Source: Mayamaea pseudoterrestris (lineage: Eukaryota; Bacillariophyta; Bacillariophyceae; Sellaphorales; Sellaphoraceae). From it: a stretch of 64,000 bases of DNA. Under the pieces are notes generated by a model. The model searched no databases. It saw only the letters and a program-made list of their open reading frames with translations, and was not told where the DNA came from. Position numbers and translations under genes: made by a program. This document shows, in pieces, positions 18,346 to 29,035 of this stretch (the stretch's first letter is position 1; each line of letters starts with the position of its first letter). Location: contig BROI01000001.1 of the NCBI GenBank assembly GCA_027923505.1, positions 1,086,501 through 1,150,500 on the forward strand, written 5' to 3'.

Positions 18346-19782
18346 ATGGAAGCTCTCTCCCCCAATTCGTACGCTGTCATGGTCACCAAGCTCCATGCCG
18401 AGCGCGTTTCTCGGTTCTTGCTGGGCAAAGATTCTCATTTTGCTCTTGAGGATCAGCAACAGTCGTCCGACGACAAGGGTTTTGCCTCCTCGGGATCCAA
18501 ACGAACTCGTAATGCTGATGATGACGAAGCAGACCAGGAATCATATTTTTATTCGAACGATGATAACATTAAGCTACTCGACGATCCTGCCTTGACGGGT
18601 GTCAGTCGCGCGAGACGAGGATACTTTTTGTTGCTCGTCAAAAATGCGCAAAACTCGATTGCGTCCATGTCACCCATGGGACGGCAAAACATTTCCTTCA
18701 TTGGACGTTTAACTCATTCAATGCAGCGACTGAATGAAACTGCAATTGCTGCGACGAACCCAGCTAAGGAAGGAGGAATTGCGACTACCGACTCTACAAT
18801 GACCAGCATATGGAACGTGATTGTTGAAGGCGGATTTGACTTGACCAAACACTGCCTTCGGATTGAGTGCCACCCACGCAACCAATTAGATTACATTTGC
18901 GACCATCTTGACCATGCTGTCTCACAACGAAAGAAAGAGAGCAATGACACGCTATCGAATGACAATGACCAGCTAATACAATTCACTGCATCAAGATCAA
19001 AATGCACACATCGACTGACCATTATACTGCTACCAACGCGAGTGTACTGGGGCCTTGAAAACACTCAAGACCATTCTGACATAATGAACGCTCCACTGAA
19101 CGATCGAGCCAATGCAGAGATTACCACGACGCCTTGCAATCCCGAAAACGAAGAGGATTTTACTGACAATCTTGATGCTGCCACGCCACTTTCACGCGCC
19201 TACTACAAGCTCCAAGAAGTTTGGACCGACTATGGTTTGCGCGAGAACAGCGAGAAACTGCAGCTACATAGCGGCGGCGGGTCCGGTCTTGACATTGGAG
19301 CGTCACCCGGTGGCTGGACGCAGGTCATGGTTAACTCCATGAACTTATCCAATGTCGTTGCTTTAGATCCAGCGCGACTGGCGAAGCGAGTAATCGGCTT
19401 GCCCCAAGTGACGCATGTACCAAGTCGGCTAGACGACGAGTCTGTGGATTTGAGCAAGCATGGTCCCTTTCGCATTGTGGTGTGCGACGCTAGTGTTTTG
19501 TGGCACACGTTGCTTGACGTCTTACTACAGAGTTTTGCACGGATCAACGCCACATGGACCGCGCCTGTGACGTTTGTTGTGACCATGAAGTTACCGTTCA
19601 AGACGTTGCAAAGCATTCAGCGACAGATACGGCAAATGAAAGAGCGGGTACCCACGTTTGCGGAGGGATTGGCAAAAATACTCTTCCCAAAACGAAGTGT
19701 TCGATGCCGCCATCGACTGTTGCATCTCATGGCCAATTCAGACAGCGAGCGAACACTGATAGTATTCTTCATGGAACGCTAA
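18346..19782 (+). CDS. FtsJ/RrmJ-like RNA 2'-O-methyltransferase domain protein
   Basis: 478 residues from the ATG at 18346, chosen for its CGACCATGG context; an in-frame ATG at 18214 would add 44 residues of leader-like sequence. The C-terminal half is an FtsJ-type Rossmann fold: SRAYYKLQEVW (about 283-293), the SAM-binding LDIGASPGGWTQVM (about 314-327), VVALDPARLA, VVCDAS (about 380), VTMKLPFK (about 412-419) and SERTLIVFF at the end. The K-D-K-E catalytic tetrad of RrmJ-fold 2'-O-methyltransferases can be assigned to the YYK Lys, CDA Asp, MKL Lys and SER Glu. The N-terminal 270 residues are not recognised. It resembles the RlmM/FTSJ group more than cap methyltransferases. The RNA substrate is unknown. 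Confidence 0.75.
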   Translation: MEALSPNSYAVMVTKLHAERVSRFLLGKDSHFALEDQQQSSDDKGFASSGSKRTRNADDDEADQESYFYSNDDNIKLLDDPALTGVSRARRGYFLLLVKNAQNSIASMSPMGRQNISFIGRLTHSMQRLNETAIAATNPAKEGGIATTDSTMTSIWNVIVEGGFDLTKHCLRIECHPRNQLDYICDHLDHAVSQRKKESNDTLSNDNDQLIQFTASRSKCTHRLTIILLPTRVYWGLENTQDHSDIMNAPLNDRANAEITTTPCNPENEEDFTDNLDAATPLSRAYYKLQEVWTDYGLRENSEKLQLHSGGGSGLDIGASPGGWTQVMVNSMNLSNVVALDPARLAKRVIGLPQVTHVPSRLDDESVDLSKHGPFRIVVCDASVLWHTLLDVLLQSFARINATWTAPVTFVVTMKLPFKTLQSIQRQIRQMKERVPTFAEGLAKILFPKRSVRCRHRLLHLMANSDSERTLIVFFMER

Positions 19783-20013
19783 GCAATGATATGAATAGCT
19801 GGCAAAGTTTCTTTGTAGGCGTTAGTAGCCAGCAGCGCTCATGTTAGCTACAAGCTGATCTTTAACATATGCTACACGGTAGGCAACGCGTGGATGTTAC
19901 CCGAACATCCTTACATTAATCTCTGTGCGGCTATTGATTCGCTCGAACTGTAATTTAGTCTTTTGCAATGCAATGGTGGTGTATAAGATAAAGACTATAT
20001 ATTTTAGTTTGTT

Positions 20014-20841
20014 TTACAAAAACATCATGCTTTCCAATGTCTCAATCTCAGTGCTTGCGGTCTCGTCCTCATCTTCCTCTTGTAGTGCCTTGACGGCGGC
20101 ACGAATATCTGAGATGTTGAGCTCCTTGCCATAGTCTTCTTCGTACGCATACCGAAGCTTGTTTCCTTTAAAAATTAGAAGGCCGCCTTGAAGGAAAACG
20201 TCACCGCCCTTTAAACGATTTTCAATTCCTTTTTTGGCCCAACGCCCTTTGTTTCCCAAAAAGCCCTTTATAAGCTTTAGAGGAGACAGCTTGCGATTGC
20301 CCATAGCTTTGTAGGTCAGCCACTTTTCGTCCTTGAAGATGGGGAAGTGGAAGTACTCACTGAAGAACGTGAGAATCCCTTGCTCCTCGACCCCGGTTTC
20401 CTTGACGATCGCCCAGAATGCGACGCTTTTATCTTCCAAATATAAATTCGTTAGTTGGTTTCCGTGCTCTCGACAACTGGAGCAGCCCGGGCGACGGACC
20501 ACAAACACAACGGATACTTTGGCTCGTGTGCCGTTTCCCAGTTTCGTCTCCTTCCTCAAGGCATACTTCAAAGGTATCGGATGCTTTTCTTTAACGACAC
20601 CAAACGTGCAATTGAGCGGAATGAGAGGGATTTGGCGCAAGTCTTTGGCGTTCTTGCGCAGGCTTTCGTTGAGTAACATGCGTTGGGGCACTCCAACAGA
20701 GTCAGTAGTGCTTTCTGTTTGGCGAGAGTGCTCACTGTCAACGAGCGTCTGCAGCCTCGTCTCTTTTAGAACGACTGGTTGATTGCAATCCTTCGCATTC
20801 GGACAAGAGAGCATGGTCAAGTGTTTGGTCATGTTCAGCAA
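20014..20841 (-). CDS. PRXL2/FAM213-type peroxiredoxin-like protein (AhpC-TSA_2), CSSC form
   Basis: 275 residues. The thioredoxin-fold core starts at VSVVFVVRRPGCSSCREHG, with the CxxC pair at Cys120 and Cys123. It continues through WAIVKETG, FPIFKDEKWLTYKAMGNRKL, LKLIKGFLG and GGLLIFKGNKLRYAYEEDYGKEL, which is the PRXL2 (AhpC/TSA antioxidant) layout. Such proteins are putative thiol redox enzymes; the animal member PRXL2A has antioxidant activity and PRXL2B is a prostamide/prostaglandin F synthase. A second paralogue at 59432-60235 keeps the same core but has CSSS. The N-terminal 80 residues are unlike known domains and contain further Cys (13, 19). The C-terminus has the acidic EEDEDETASTE tail. 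The substrate cannot be told from sequence. Confidence 0.82.
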   Translation of the reverse strand: MLNMTKHLTMLSCPNAKDCNQPVVLKETRLQTLVDSEHSRQTESTTDSVGVPQRMLLNESLRKNAKDLRQIPLIPLNCTFGVVKEKHPIPLKYALRKETKLGNGTRAKVSVVFVVRRPGCSSCREHGNQLTNLYLEDKSVAFWAIVKETGVEEQGILTFFSEYFHFPIFKDEKWLTYKAMGNRKLSPLKLIKGFLGNKGRWAKKGIENRLKGGDVFLQGGLLIFKGNKLRYAYEEDYGKELNISDIRAAVKALQEEDEDETASTEIETLESMMFL

Positions 20842-21811
20842 CGATTAGAGTAAATACAACTGCGTAAAAAATGGGGTGGAGAAGGGATTTTGTGAGGAGA
20901 GTTGGCAATCGCCCACTAACAGTAAATCCTCCGACCCTGCCAGCACCGGCAGACATTGAGCCATTCAAAAATGTCCGTCGCGGAGAAACCATTACTTATG
21001 CCTTCGAGAAATGTATGACGTTCAAAAATGACTCATGGAAGCAGATGGGGCATATTGACACGTTCAACCGTGTCACTTCTAGTTCGCATTCGGTCGTACT
21101 TCACATTTTTCTCGACATCATTGTGGCAACTCCGATGATTGCTATCACCGCCGCCATGGCGATGACAGAAACAGAACCACTCGCTGGTGTGTGATGATCC
21201 TTGCTCGTCTGCAGTAGCTGCACTCACATTGCTGCTAGTAAACTATCAGTCAATCATCAGCAATTATGTCTTTCCGACTCAACTGACAGTGAGTGAAGTC
21301 CGTCTTTCTTTCTAATACTTTTGGGGCAACTCGCCATCGCTGTCGCCAACGCCACGGAGCCTGACCCAGACGCTGAGGATATATCTTGCGGGTGGAGCCA
21401 TCGTCCCGCGTTACAATCTGCCTAACCGATGAACGCTTATTGGCTCGTCATACTGCTTTGATTGGAAATGTTCCGCCGTTTCATGCACTGAATTTGCACG
21501 CTATTCGTGCGCGAACGAACTGAACATTAATAAATCGTCGCTCAAGATTATTTGGCTTATCATTCCAACCCATTTCTATCCAATAATCTTGCTGGTGCTT
21601 CATGCAAAGCCAACTTTGCAGCAAACTCACCTGAATTTCCCTGGAGATGATGACATGGAACGCAGCGACGGAGGTGGATCATCACCAGGCTTTGACGACA
21701 GCTTTAGAAAGACTTGGAAGAAGATTCTAAAAATCGCAACAAAGCTCAATCGTATCGGACGGAACTACTTTGTCGCGTACATGATGGCGGAAACTGCGGT
21801 TTTTAGTGCAA

Positions 21812-21868
21812 TTTGCGAGCATACATTCGTTCTTCGTTCACATCGACACTTTGCGAGCATACATTCGT
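21812..21868. repeat. Pair of 19-bp direct repeats
   Basis: The sequence TTTGCGAGCATACATTCGT occurs at 21812-21830 and again at 21850-21868, separated by 19 bp. The two copies are identical, which suggests a recent short duplication or a paired protein-binding site. A CRE-like palindrome follows 16 bp later. Confidence 0.6.
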
Positions 21869-21883
21869 AGATTATGATGGTGT

Positions 21884-21891
21884 TGACGTCA
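21884..21891. promoter_or_regulatory. CRE-like palindrome TGACGTCA
   Basis: Perfect bZIP-type palindrome in the intergenic region, about 1 kb upstream of the minus-strand PRXL2 gene start and 295 bp beyond the PLC stop. No plus-strand gene that it could obviously serve is recognised, so the target is unclear. Confidence 0.25.
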
Positions 21892-22185
21892 CAAAAACCC
21901 TCAGACCAAGTATCAGAGCAAAACCACAATTAGTTGTAAGGCAGAGGGAGTAGCACGTGATCAAACACACCACGGAAACACTACAATATACTAATTTGTT
22001 TCCTATGTCAATTTTTTTTTAACTCTCCACTAATTTATTAACTGTACGATTGACGCTAGCTGCTGCATCATTCGCAGTGACAAGAGCCTCACTGGCGCCG
22101 AAAATCCTTGCGCGTGTTCAGGGTCAGTATAGCTTTGCAACTGAGGCTGAATTGACTTCCCTTTACTTTCGTGGTCACGAAATTG

Positions 22186-25100
22186 CTAGCGTCGCACAGC
22201 CTTGACAATGAGACCCCCGGCTGCGCAAGTTCCAATCCTTGCATGGTTCCCATCAAACAAGCAGACGCTTCGGTACCCCTCACGCACCGAGCCAGCTGGA
22301 AATGCTGCAGCTCCAAGAAATTGCTCCAAGCCGTCGTCAGTAAAATGCCAGATAGAAAAGGCAAGCATCGAAATAGATGGCGTCGGGATTGTAAAAGAAA
22401 ACTTGTTGTGTGATGTCCATGATGGGTTCAGACCATTGTGCATTGCAGGCTTTGTTCGGTAAGAAATGCGCATTTCTTTTGTCGAGCCCGAGTACATTGA
22501 CACCTTCACCATGGGATTGACAGCAGCAGACTTTCCATCCAACTTCGGTAGATTGTACCCTCCTAGGACAGTAAATGTCCATTTTTGCTCATGGTCAGCG
22601 TGTGAATCGCTTTCGGTAAGGTGAGAAGGTTTCAACGCATATCCACAGGAGCCATTTTGTCGAAAGCGTCCTTCGGCGATGAGAAGGTTCTCGTCGGTGG
22701 AGTGAAAGTTCGTCGAAACAAGCTGACATCCCAATGCCCAAGCAAACACTGAATCATAATTACTGCAAGGTTTTCTGTGAATTTCGCGCCAAGATGGAAA
22801 GACGCGAAACAGATGCGTCATGGTAAATGTCAGCACATTTCTCCGCTCTTCCTCGGGTTCCCGATCAACTCGCAACAAAAGTGTATTGTGCGACAGGGAG
22901 TGCAAATACGCGCCACTCAGACGAGAACTATTCTTCCACCCTCGATACTTTGTGGAGTGAAAATATGTGACACGAGCTAGATCCACTGGTACCTCAGTTG
23001 TGTCTTCCATGAGATGTTTGTATCTGAGGGCTTCATCGGCTGCGCGTCGTTCGAGTTCTGCTCTGGAAATGGCAACAGCTAAAGCTTGCACAGCCCGTTC
23101 TGCCTTCTGTCGTGCAATCACTGCCTGATTAAACGCAATGACTGCTTCCTGTTGGTAGACATGCTCAATTTTCTTCCGGTCCGTTTCGGATGCGACGTTT
23201 ACTTTTGCTGATTCGTAAACGTCGGCGCTTATTTCAAGACGTCGTTTGTCTTCCAGCATGTCGTGGTCTTTGGCTTCGCGCTCATCTTTTGCGCGGTCGA
23301 AATCTGTTTGAGCCGTTTTTCTGTTGTGATCCGCTTGCTCGAGTGCGCGAATAAAACACGAATGATCCTTAACCTTTTCAACTTCCTTTTCAAGATGTTC
23401 AGCTCGTTTTTTGCTCTTGGAAGCGATCGTAGCCGCATCAATTGCTGCTCTTTCGGCTTCCGCCAGCTGCGCTTCGAAACTATGCAGATAAGACCCCCGA
23501 TTTTCGACTGTCGCCTCGGCTCGCTGTCGAGCAATGTGTCGCAAGTTTGCTGCTTCACGTTCCTCGGCAGCATCCTCTGCTAGTTCTTCCGCCACGTGAG
23601 AGCTTCGATCTGCTGATTTACGAGTTTGAGCTGCTACTTCAGCTTGGATTTTCCAAAGGTAGGCTTTCTCCTCAAAGGCTTGCTGTAGGCGATTACGCCT
23701 CACTTGGGCAACTGAACTTTCCTGCATGGCTTCATTAATGAGCATTTGACACTTGTCGCGTTCCTCCAACTTCGTCGCATGCTTCTCCGTAAATGAACCC
23801 TTTTCAGGGCTTTGCAGTTTGTTTTGGGCTTCTTGAAGTTCCTTTCGAAACTGACTACTCCTTTCTATAAGCTGGATCTGTTCATTCAAGCGCTCCAGCA
23901 TTGATGACGCCTTTTCAACTCGGTCACGGCAGATTTTCGCCGATTCGGTGGCTTTCATGCACTCATGATGCAGATCATTTACTTCCTGCTCTAGATTCTC
24001 CTCCTTCTTTGTCTCTGTTTCTGCTCGTATGCGGTCATGTTCCGCGGCGGCAGCGGCCCTCTTTGACTTAGCTTCTGCATCGGCAGCGCGTTTTTCGCTA
24101 ATCTTTGCCTCGGTCAAAGCTGTTTGCACAACGTTACCAGCGCTTGATGACTGATCTTTGCTGTTTCCAAAAAGCTCCCGGACCTTTTCAAGTCGAGCTT
24201 TTGCACTCACGGCGTGTTCATGATGCGTTCGCGCTTCGGCAGCAGCGCGTCGAGCGTTTTCGATCATCAATTTTTCCTGTGCCTGTGACATGTCCAAGTT
24301 GGCTTTCGCCATTCTGTATGCTTCCTCCATGTCACGCAAAATCACATGACACTGCGCCTCATGGCCTGCTGCTTCTATCGCACGGTTGGCCGCCTCTTCA
24401 TAGTTCGAGCGACTGGCATTGACGAATTCGGGAAGTATTTCGTAAATTTCAAGACCTTCATCTTTGTTGCTTTTCTCTTCATTTACCATCATTTCATTAA
24501 CAGCTTCAGGAGTCGAGGAGCAAGTACTCGTTGTCATATCCGCTCGGCGTTGCAATTCAGCTTCAGACATGCCTGAGGCTTGTATTAACCCGTTGGCTCG
24601 TTTCTCCAATTCTTCGGCTTGAATAAGAAGCTCCTTCGCCCGGACATCAGCATCATGAGCTTCTCTGGCGGCCTGCGCGGCATTACTATCAGCAACAGCG
24701 AAGAGTTCTAAGGCTGATGGTGCGATTTCATCCGGGTCGTCGGATCTGATAGGTCCCAACTCATTAAAGCCAACGATAACTCGAGGATCGTCATCCTCGT
24801 CGACAACATCGGGTGCTTCGTCAGAGTGACGAAGCTGTTCAATATCAGTGTCAAAGTCGTCTTGCCGGATAGTTCGACCGGGACCAATAATCTTGGGCCG
24901 TTTGCCTATAATCAACACTTTACCTCGAATTGATTCTGGACTGGGCAGTATGTGGTCCACGTCGTCTAGCTGAGCATTCGATTCAACAATCAAATCGGCA
25001 GAGCCCAAATACTTTTGCAGTAGCGTTGCTATTCGCACCTGAACAAGATATGAGCAGTGATTTTCAATCTTAAGAATGACTGGGAAGGTGTATGGTTGTT

Positions 25101-27157
25101 GATCAAGAAATGTGCGAACGGAGCGGATGGCACTTTCGAACAAAGTGACCGCATCAGATGGAGTTCTTGGTGCGTATCGACTTAGCACTGGTTCTTTACC
25201 ATCCCAGCTGTCCCAGACATCAAATTCTAGGCATCGCACTCCTCGCAGCAAGGCAGCCATGTACGTTTGCTCGTCGGTTAAAACATGACCAGCTCTTCCT
25301 TTTTGTTGATAGGCGTTCTTTCCATGAATGCTCGACGCAATCGGAGCCAGGTATGTGTCATGGCTGGTGTTTATCCAATAGTGACACAGTGGTCGTGTCA
25401 TGTCGTCCGACGCGATTCTTCCGCGCGCTGGGTGTAGCAAATCGTTGGCGTCGGCCATGAGAAAGGCAAAGAACCGATCTTTAGACAAGCGATCTGGCTG
25501 TTGCTGGTGATCCGGCTTTCCCATTAAATCATCAGGCACCATCATTTGTTCCAGTATTTGAATTAATTCAATAGCCTCCTCCAAACTAGTTGAGTATTCC
25601 TTTTGTTGCGACCGAAGAAATTGTAAGAATGCGACGGCCGATATAGAGTCCGTCTTGTTCTGAATGTTAACCTCAACGGTGGACTCGTCACTGTCATTCT
25701 GCCAGCCCACAGGCGGGACTGAAGATAGATTGAGTATGAAAGAAGAGTGTGTGAGATTTGGCGACCATATAGAAAGTGCAATACGCGCAAATCAGCACGT
25801 CACAACATCGTACCTGGATCAGTCGCCACCAGCTCCGTCCAAAGACGCTCCCACGGATTCGCCTCTGGCGGCACGGACCGGGCTCGAACTACTTGCAAAA
25901 GGTTTGCCACCGCGGCATAACTAAGGTAAACGTCATCGGAACGACGCTGCTGCTTGCTGTGTTTGGCGCACTCTTGCTGAAACAGCGAAATACACTCGGA
26001 TCGCGACAACGGCGCTTGCATTCTTTCGCAAACATTGACAAAATCGGACATATTCAAATCAGAGTGCCATCCCTTGTTCATATCGACCAAATGTGCATTC
26101 AATGCAAGCAAGTGCGTCGAGTATCGCTGGCGCTCCTCCGCCTGTAGCACCACCAAGCTTTCCAAAACGGTCATTAACACTTCAAAATCGGCGGCATGTG
26201 GAACGACAATATCCAACGTTTCCAAGCATGACGACGATGACGTTGAGGAGAGTGACATGTCATTCAATTGATTACTCAAGGCCAATCCTCCACTATGCAA
26301 CCCAACACTGTGTGAATTGCTGTCATTCGACGTTTTGTAGTAAACAATACTCAAGCAGGAAACATCGCCATCTTGATCCAGTAGCTCCAAAACAGCTTGT
26401 CCATCCTTTTCCAACATGGCTTCCTTTCTAGCCAAGTGGAAGCGACGCGAGTGACATCCCTTTTGGATCCGATCAATGGTGGCAATGGCAATGATTTTAA
26501 TGTTTTGCGTGCTGCGATAGCGATCCAATTCAGCCGTGGTGGTGTAGAGAGTTGCTGCCGCATCAGATGAATGCAAGTGTTGCTGTGAATTGCTGTTTAC
26601 CGAAACATCCAGACTAATATTTGCATCAATATTTTTGTTCTTCTTGTTGGGTGTGGCCGTTCGCTTGATTGTCGAGATGAATCCCTTGAGCATGCGGCTT
26701 GGCGTGTGCTTGTATCGATTGGTGGTGACCAAAAGGTGTCGGTGATCCGGCGTGAAAGCGAGTCGACGTGTCTGGAGTTTGCCGGTCTGGTGATTGAATG
26801 TGAGGAGAACAGTTCAGCAGTAGTAGAGGTGAGTCAAGGCAGGGAAGTGATCGGCTAACGACAAACCTTCACCCTCTCTTCTTTGTCGCAACTCACCTTG
26901 GATACCTTCAACACTGGAAGTCCATACTCTTGCTTGCCGTTGCTACTGCTCGACGACGACGAAGACGTTGGTGGCGGCTGAATCAAGGATTCTGGAAGGT
27001 TGTAGTGGCCGATGGTTCGCTTAGTTGATGTGCTTTTAGGAGGCAGTGGCTGGAGAGCCCTTTGGCCCGTCCAACTTGAAGTTATCATGGTAGTAATGAA
27101 CAACAAATCTTGATCCTGTATAATCGTTAACCAGTTTGTCGCTGTATTGTGGATCAA
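22186..27157 (-). CDS. Phosphoinositide-specific phospholipase C (PI-PLC) with long coiled-coil X-Y linker; three exons
   Basis: Modelled as exons 27157-26897, 26786-25814 and 25718-22186, giving about 1588 residues. Intron 1 (26896-26787, 110 nt) reads GTGAGT...CACCAG and joins KVSK to TGKLQTRRLAFTPDHRHLLV, the start of a PH domain. Intron 2 (25813-25719, 95 nt) reads GTACGA...TTCAG and joins ELVATDP to VPPVGWQND. Order: PH domain, EF-hand-like region, X domain (about 518-660), an Ala/Glu/Lys/Arg coiled coil of some 600 residues, Y domain (SNYDSVFAWALGCQLVSTNF, FRQNGSCGYALKPSHL) and C2 domain (FTVLGGYNLPKLDGK). PI-PLCs cleave PIP2 to IP3 and diacylglycerol. The first catalytic His (NTSHDTYL), the Ca-site Glu/Asp (CLEFDVWD) and ENHC Glu are present. 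The second catalytic His appears replaced by Arg (EPVLSRYAP). ATG 27088 is an alternative start. Confidence 0.85.
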
Positions 27158-27605
27158 ATGCTAAGAATGATGCCATGAAAAACGACGCCAAATTGTCCAT
27201 TGTCCATGGCATGCCCGATCGCGAACAGCTTTTGTGTGTCGCATCGTTGTAAGCTAACTTTTTCGACGATTACTTAGGGAAGAAACGACTTTAAGGTCGC
27301 GCAAGCCAGGTCGCCTACTTAGACCTCATTCGCAAACAACGCGTCGGGCGAGCACCTCACATTTTGAAGCTGCGGTCGTGGCGACGAAACGACCATGGTC
27401 AATGGCGTTTCACATATTCTGTGGCAAGGCAATCATCGATAATACATTGACAAGAAGTGTAACAATATTAATACTGGCAACTAGTCTATAGAAGGCTAGA
27501 AGACAACAACGAAGATCATCTGGCAGAAAGTGTGGTAAGCGAATCAAAACCCTTCCGGCAAACCATCGTTTCCGTCACTGCAGTCGGCAATCCCAAGCAA
27601 GCAAC
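27158..27605. other. Divergent promoter region between PLC and the trypsin gene
   Basis: About 450 bp between a minus-strand and a plus-strand start. No ORF, repeat or RNA gene is evident. Confidence 0.45.
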
Positions 27606-28802
27606 ATGAAGTTAAAAACCATTCAGTGGCTCCAATGCCTATCGCTTCTGATCTTTCATACAGCTACAGCTAGCCAAGGGATCCGCGGTAATTACGACCG
27701 AATGCTCTCTCCTGGTGAAGCAGTCAAGGAAGCCTTCCAAAATGCAATGTCTACGTCAACCACAATCAACACGACAGCAGCAACACCGACTGATTCATTA
27801 GCGACATTTTCAATCTACAACAGCAACGAGAACCAAACCATTGAAGAATCTATCATGTTTGACAAGATTTTTGGCGGAGTCGACGCACAGCCACTTGAAG
27901 CTCCATACTTTGTCATGATGCTATATTGGAACAATGTGACGCTGAAGTACGAGTTTGACGGCTGCGGCGGTTCACTCGTCAGTGATCGACATGTACTGAC
28001 AGCGGGACATTGCGGCAAGAATCGAGATCCAAAACTGCATCTTGCCTACGTGCAGGCGCATGCGCCTTTTGCAGGCAATCCAGGCGTGCCGTCGCATATT
28101 TCAAAGATTGTCAGTTACACGATCCATCCAGACTTTGACGACGTTACCAACGCCAATGATCTTTCCATTGTCACACTCGATAAACCTGTCAATGTTAGCT
28201 CGTTCAAAATGATTCGACTCGCCGGACCGTACCTGAATCTTTGGGAAAGCGAAATGGTTCAGGTGTATGGCTTTGGTTGGACGAATGACGTGACACGAAC
28301 TTTGGATCCGACCTTGCAAACGGTCCAGTTGCCGTACATTCCCTATGAAAAGTGTCAAGCTTACTACGGCTCGCATGTTCAGCCAGATATGATATGTGCC
28401 GGCTACAAGGAAGGCGGCCATGATGCATGCAACGGGGACAGTGGCGGACCCATGATTGTGCGCAAGGGCGACCAAATTTTTCAAGTTGGTGTCGTTTCGT
28501 GGGGCAAAGGATGCGGTCAGCCAAACCAGCCTGGTGTTTACATTTCGGTGCAATTTCATTTTAATTGGATACAAAAGACAATCTGCAGCAGTCTGCCAGC
28601 TACTGTTTCAGCCCCAACAATTTGTGCGAAATACAATTTAAAGGCAATCACTGGCGGAGCGTCGAGTCTGGCAACTGGCAGCTGCACGAAGAGTAAGCTT
28701 GGGGAACACTGCCATATAAGTAAGCAATGCTGCAGCGGTGTCTGTGAACGGCGGTATGGAAAGTGGTGGAGGGGTGTATGTGTCAAAGGCGCGTCGTTGT
28801 AA
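27606..28802 (+). CDS. Secreted trypsin-like serine protease (S1A) with C-terminal six-Cys knottin-like module
   Basis: 398 residues. An N-terminal signal peptide (hydrophobic CLSLLIFHTATA, cleavage about residue 23) is followed by a roughly 60-residue propeptide and an activation-like site IFGGVDA (about 88-94). The catalytic triad is visible: His in VLTAGHCG (about 135), Asp in NDLSIVTL (about 184) and Ser in CNGDSGGPM (about 279). The Asp of GGHDACNGDSG sits at the S1 position, predicting Arg/Lys (trypsin) specificity. After the protease domain, the last 40 residues contain six Cys spaced C-x8-C-x5-CC-x3-C-x11-C, an inhibitor-cystine-knot-like pattern. The protein is predicted to be secreted or vacuolar. 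The C-terminal module may be a targeting, binding or self-inhibiting domain; that is inference. It converges on the TRM1 gene with 233 bp between the stops. Confidence 0.9.
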   Translation: MKLKTIQWLQCLSLLIFHTATASQGIRGNYDRMLSPGEAVKEAFQNAMSTSTTINTTAATPTDSLATFSIYNSNENQTIEESIMFDKIFGGVDAQPLEAPYFVMMLYWNNVTLKYEFDGCGGSLVSDRHVLTAGHCGKNRDPKLHLAYVQAHAPFAGNPGVPSHISKIVSYTIHPDFDDVTNANDLSIVTLDKPVNVSSFKMIRLAGPYLNLWESEMVQVYGFGWTNDVTRTLDPTLQTVQLPYIPYEKCQAYYGSHVQPDMICAGYKEGGHDACNGDSGGPMIVRKGDQIFQVGVVSWGKGCGQPNQPGVYISVQFHFNWIQKTICSSLPATVSAPTICAKYNLKAITGGASSLATGSCTKSKLGEHCHISKQCCSGVCERRYGKWWRGVCVKGASL

Positions 28803-29035
28803 TTGCTAGCTTGGTCACTTTCGGCATCAGATAATGGACGCCTTCGATAGCACGACTATCATGATTGACCATGTGAGCTTCATCAAATAAAAATAGAATA
28901 CGACGTATAGAATTAGAAGATAATTGTATTATTGATATTAGCGCAAGAACATTATTTCGATTAGCAAATTCACCCGAACGCAGACTAGTATCCGTATAGG
29001 CACAGCATGCAACGATAACGAAGTGACCGCCCTCT

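Larger units (their letters stand above)
20842..22185. other. Intergenic region, 1.3 kb
   Basis: Lies between a minus-strand gene start and the 3' end of the PLC gene. Plus-strand frames at 20871-21194 and 21589-21870 are open but have no recognisable domain. A TGACGTCA palindrome (21884-21891), a 19-bp direct repeat (21812-21830 and 21850-21868) and a short inverted repeat around GACACG...CGTGTC (about 21058-21075) are present. Confidence 0.45.

Noticed and set aside
20871-21194. Plus-strand frame with a hydrophobic C-terminal segment
   Set aside because: No recognisable domain, no codon-level support and it overlaps a minus-strand frame in the same region. Left as intergenic.
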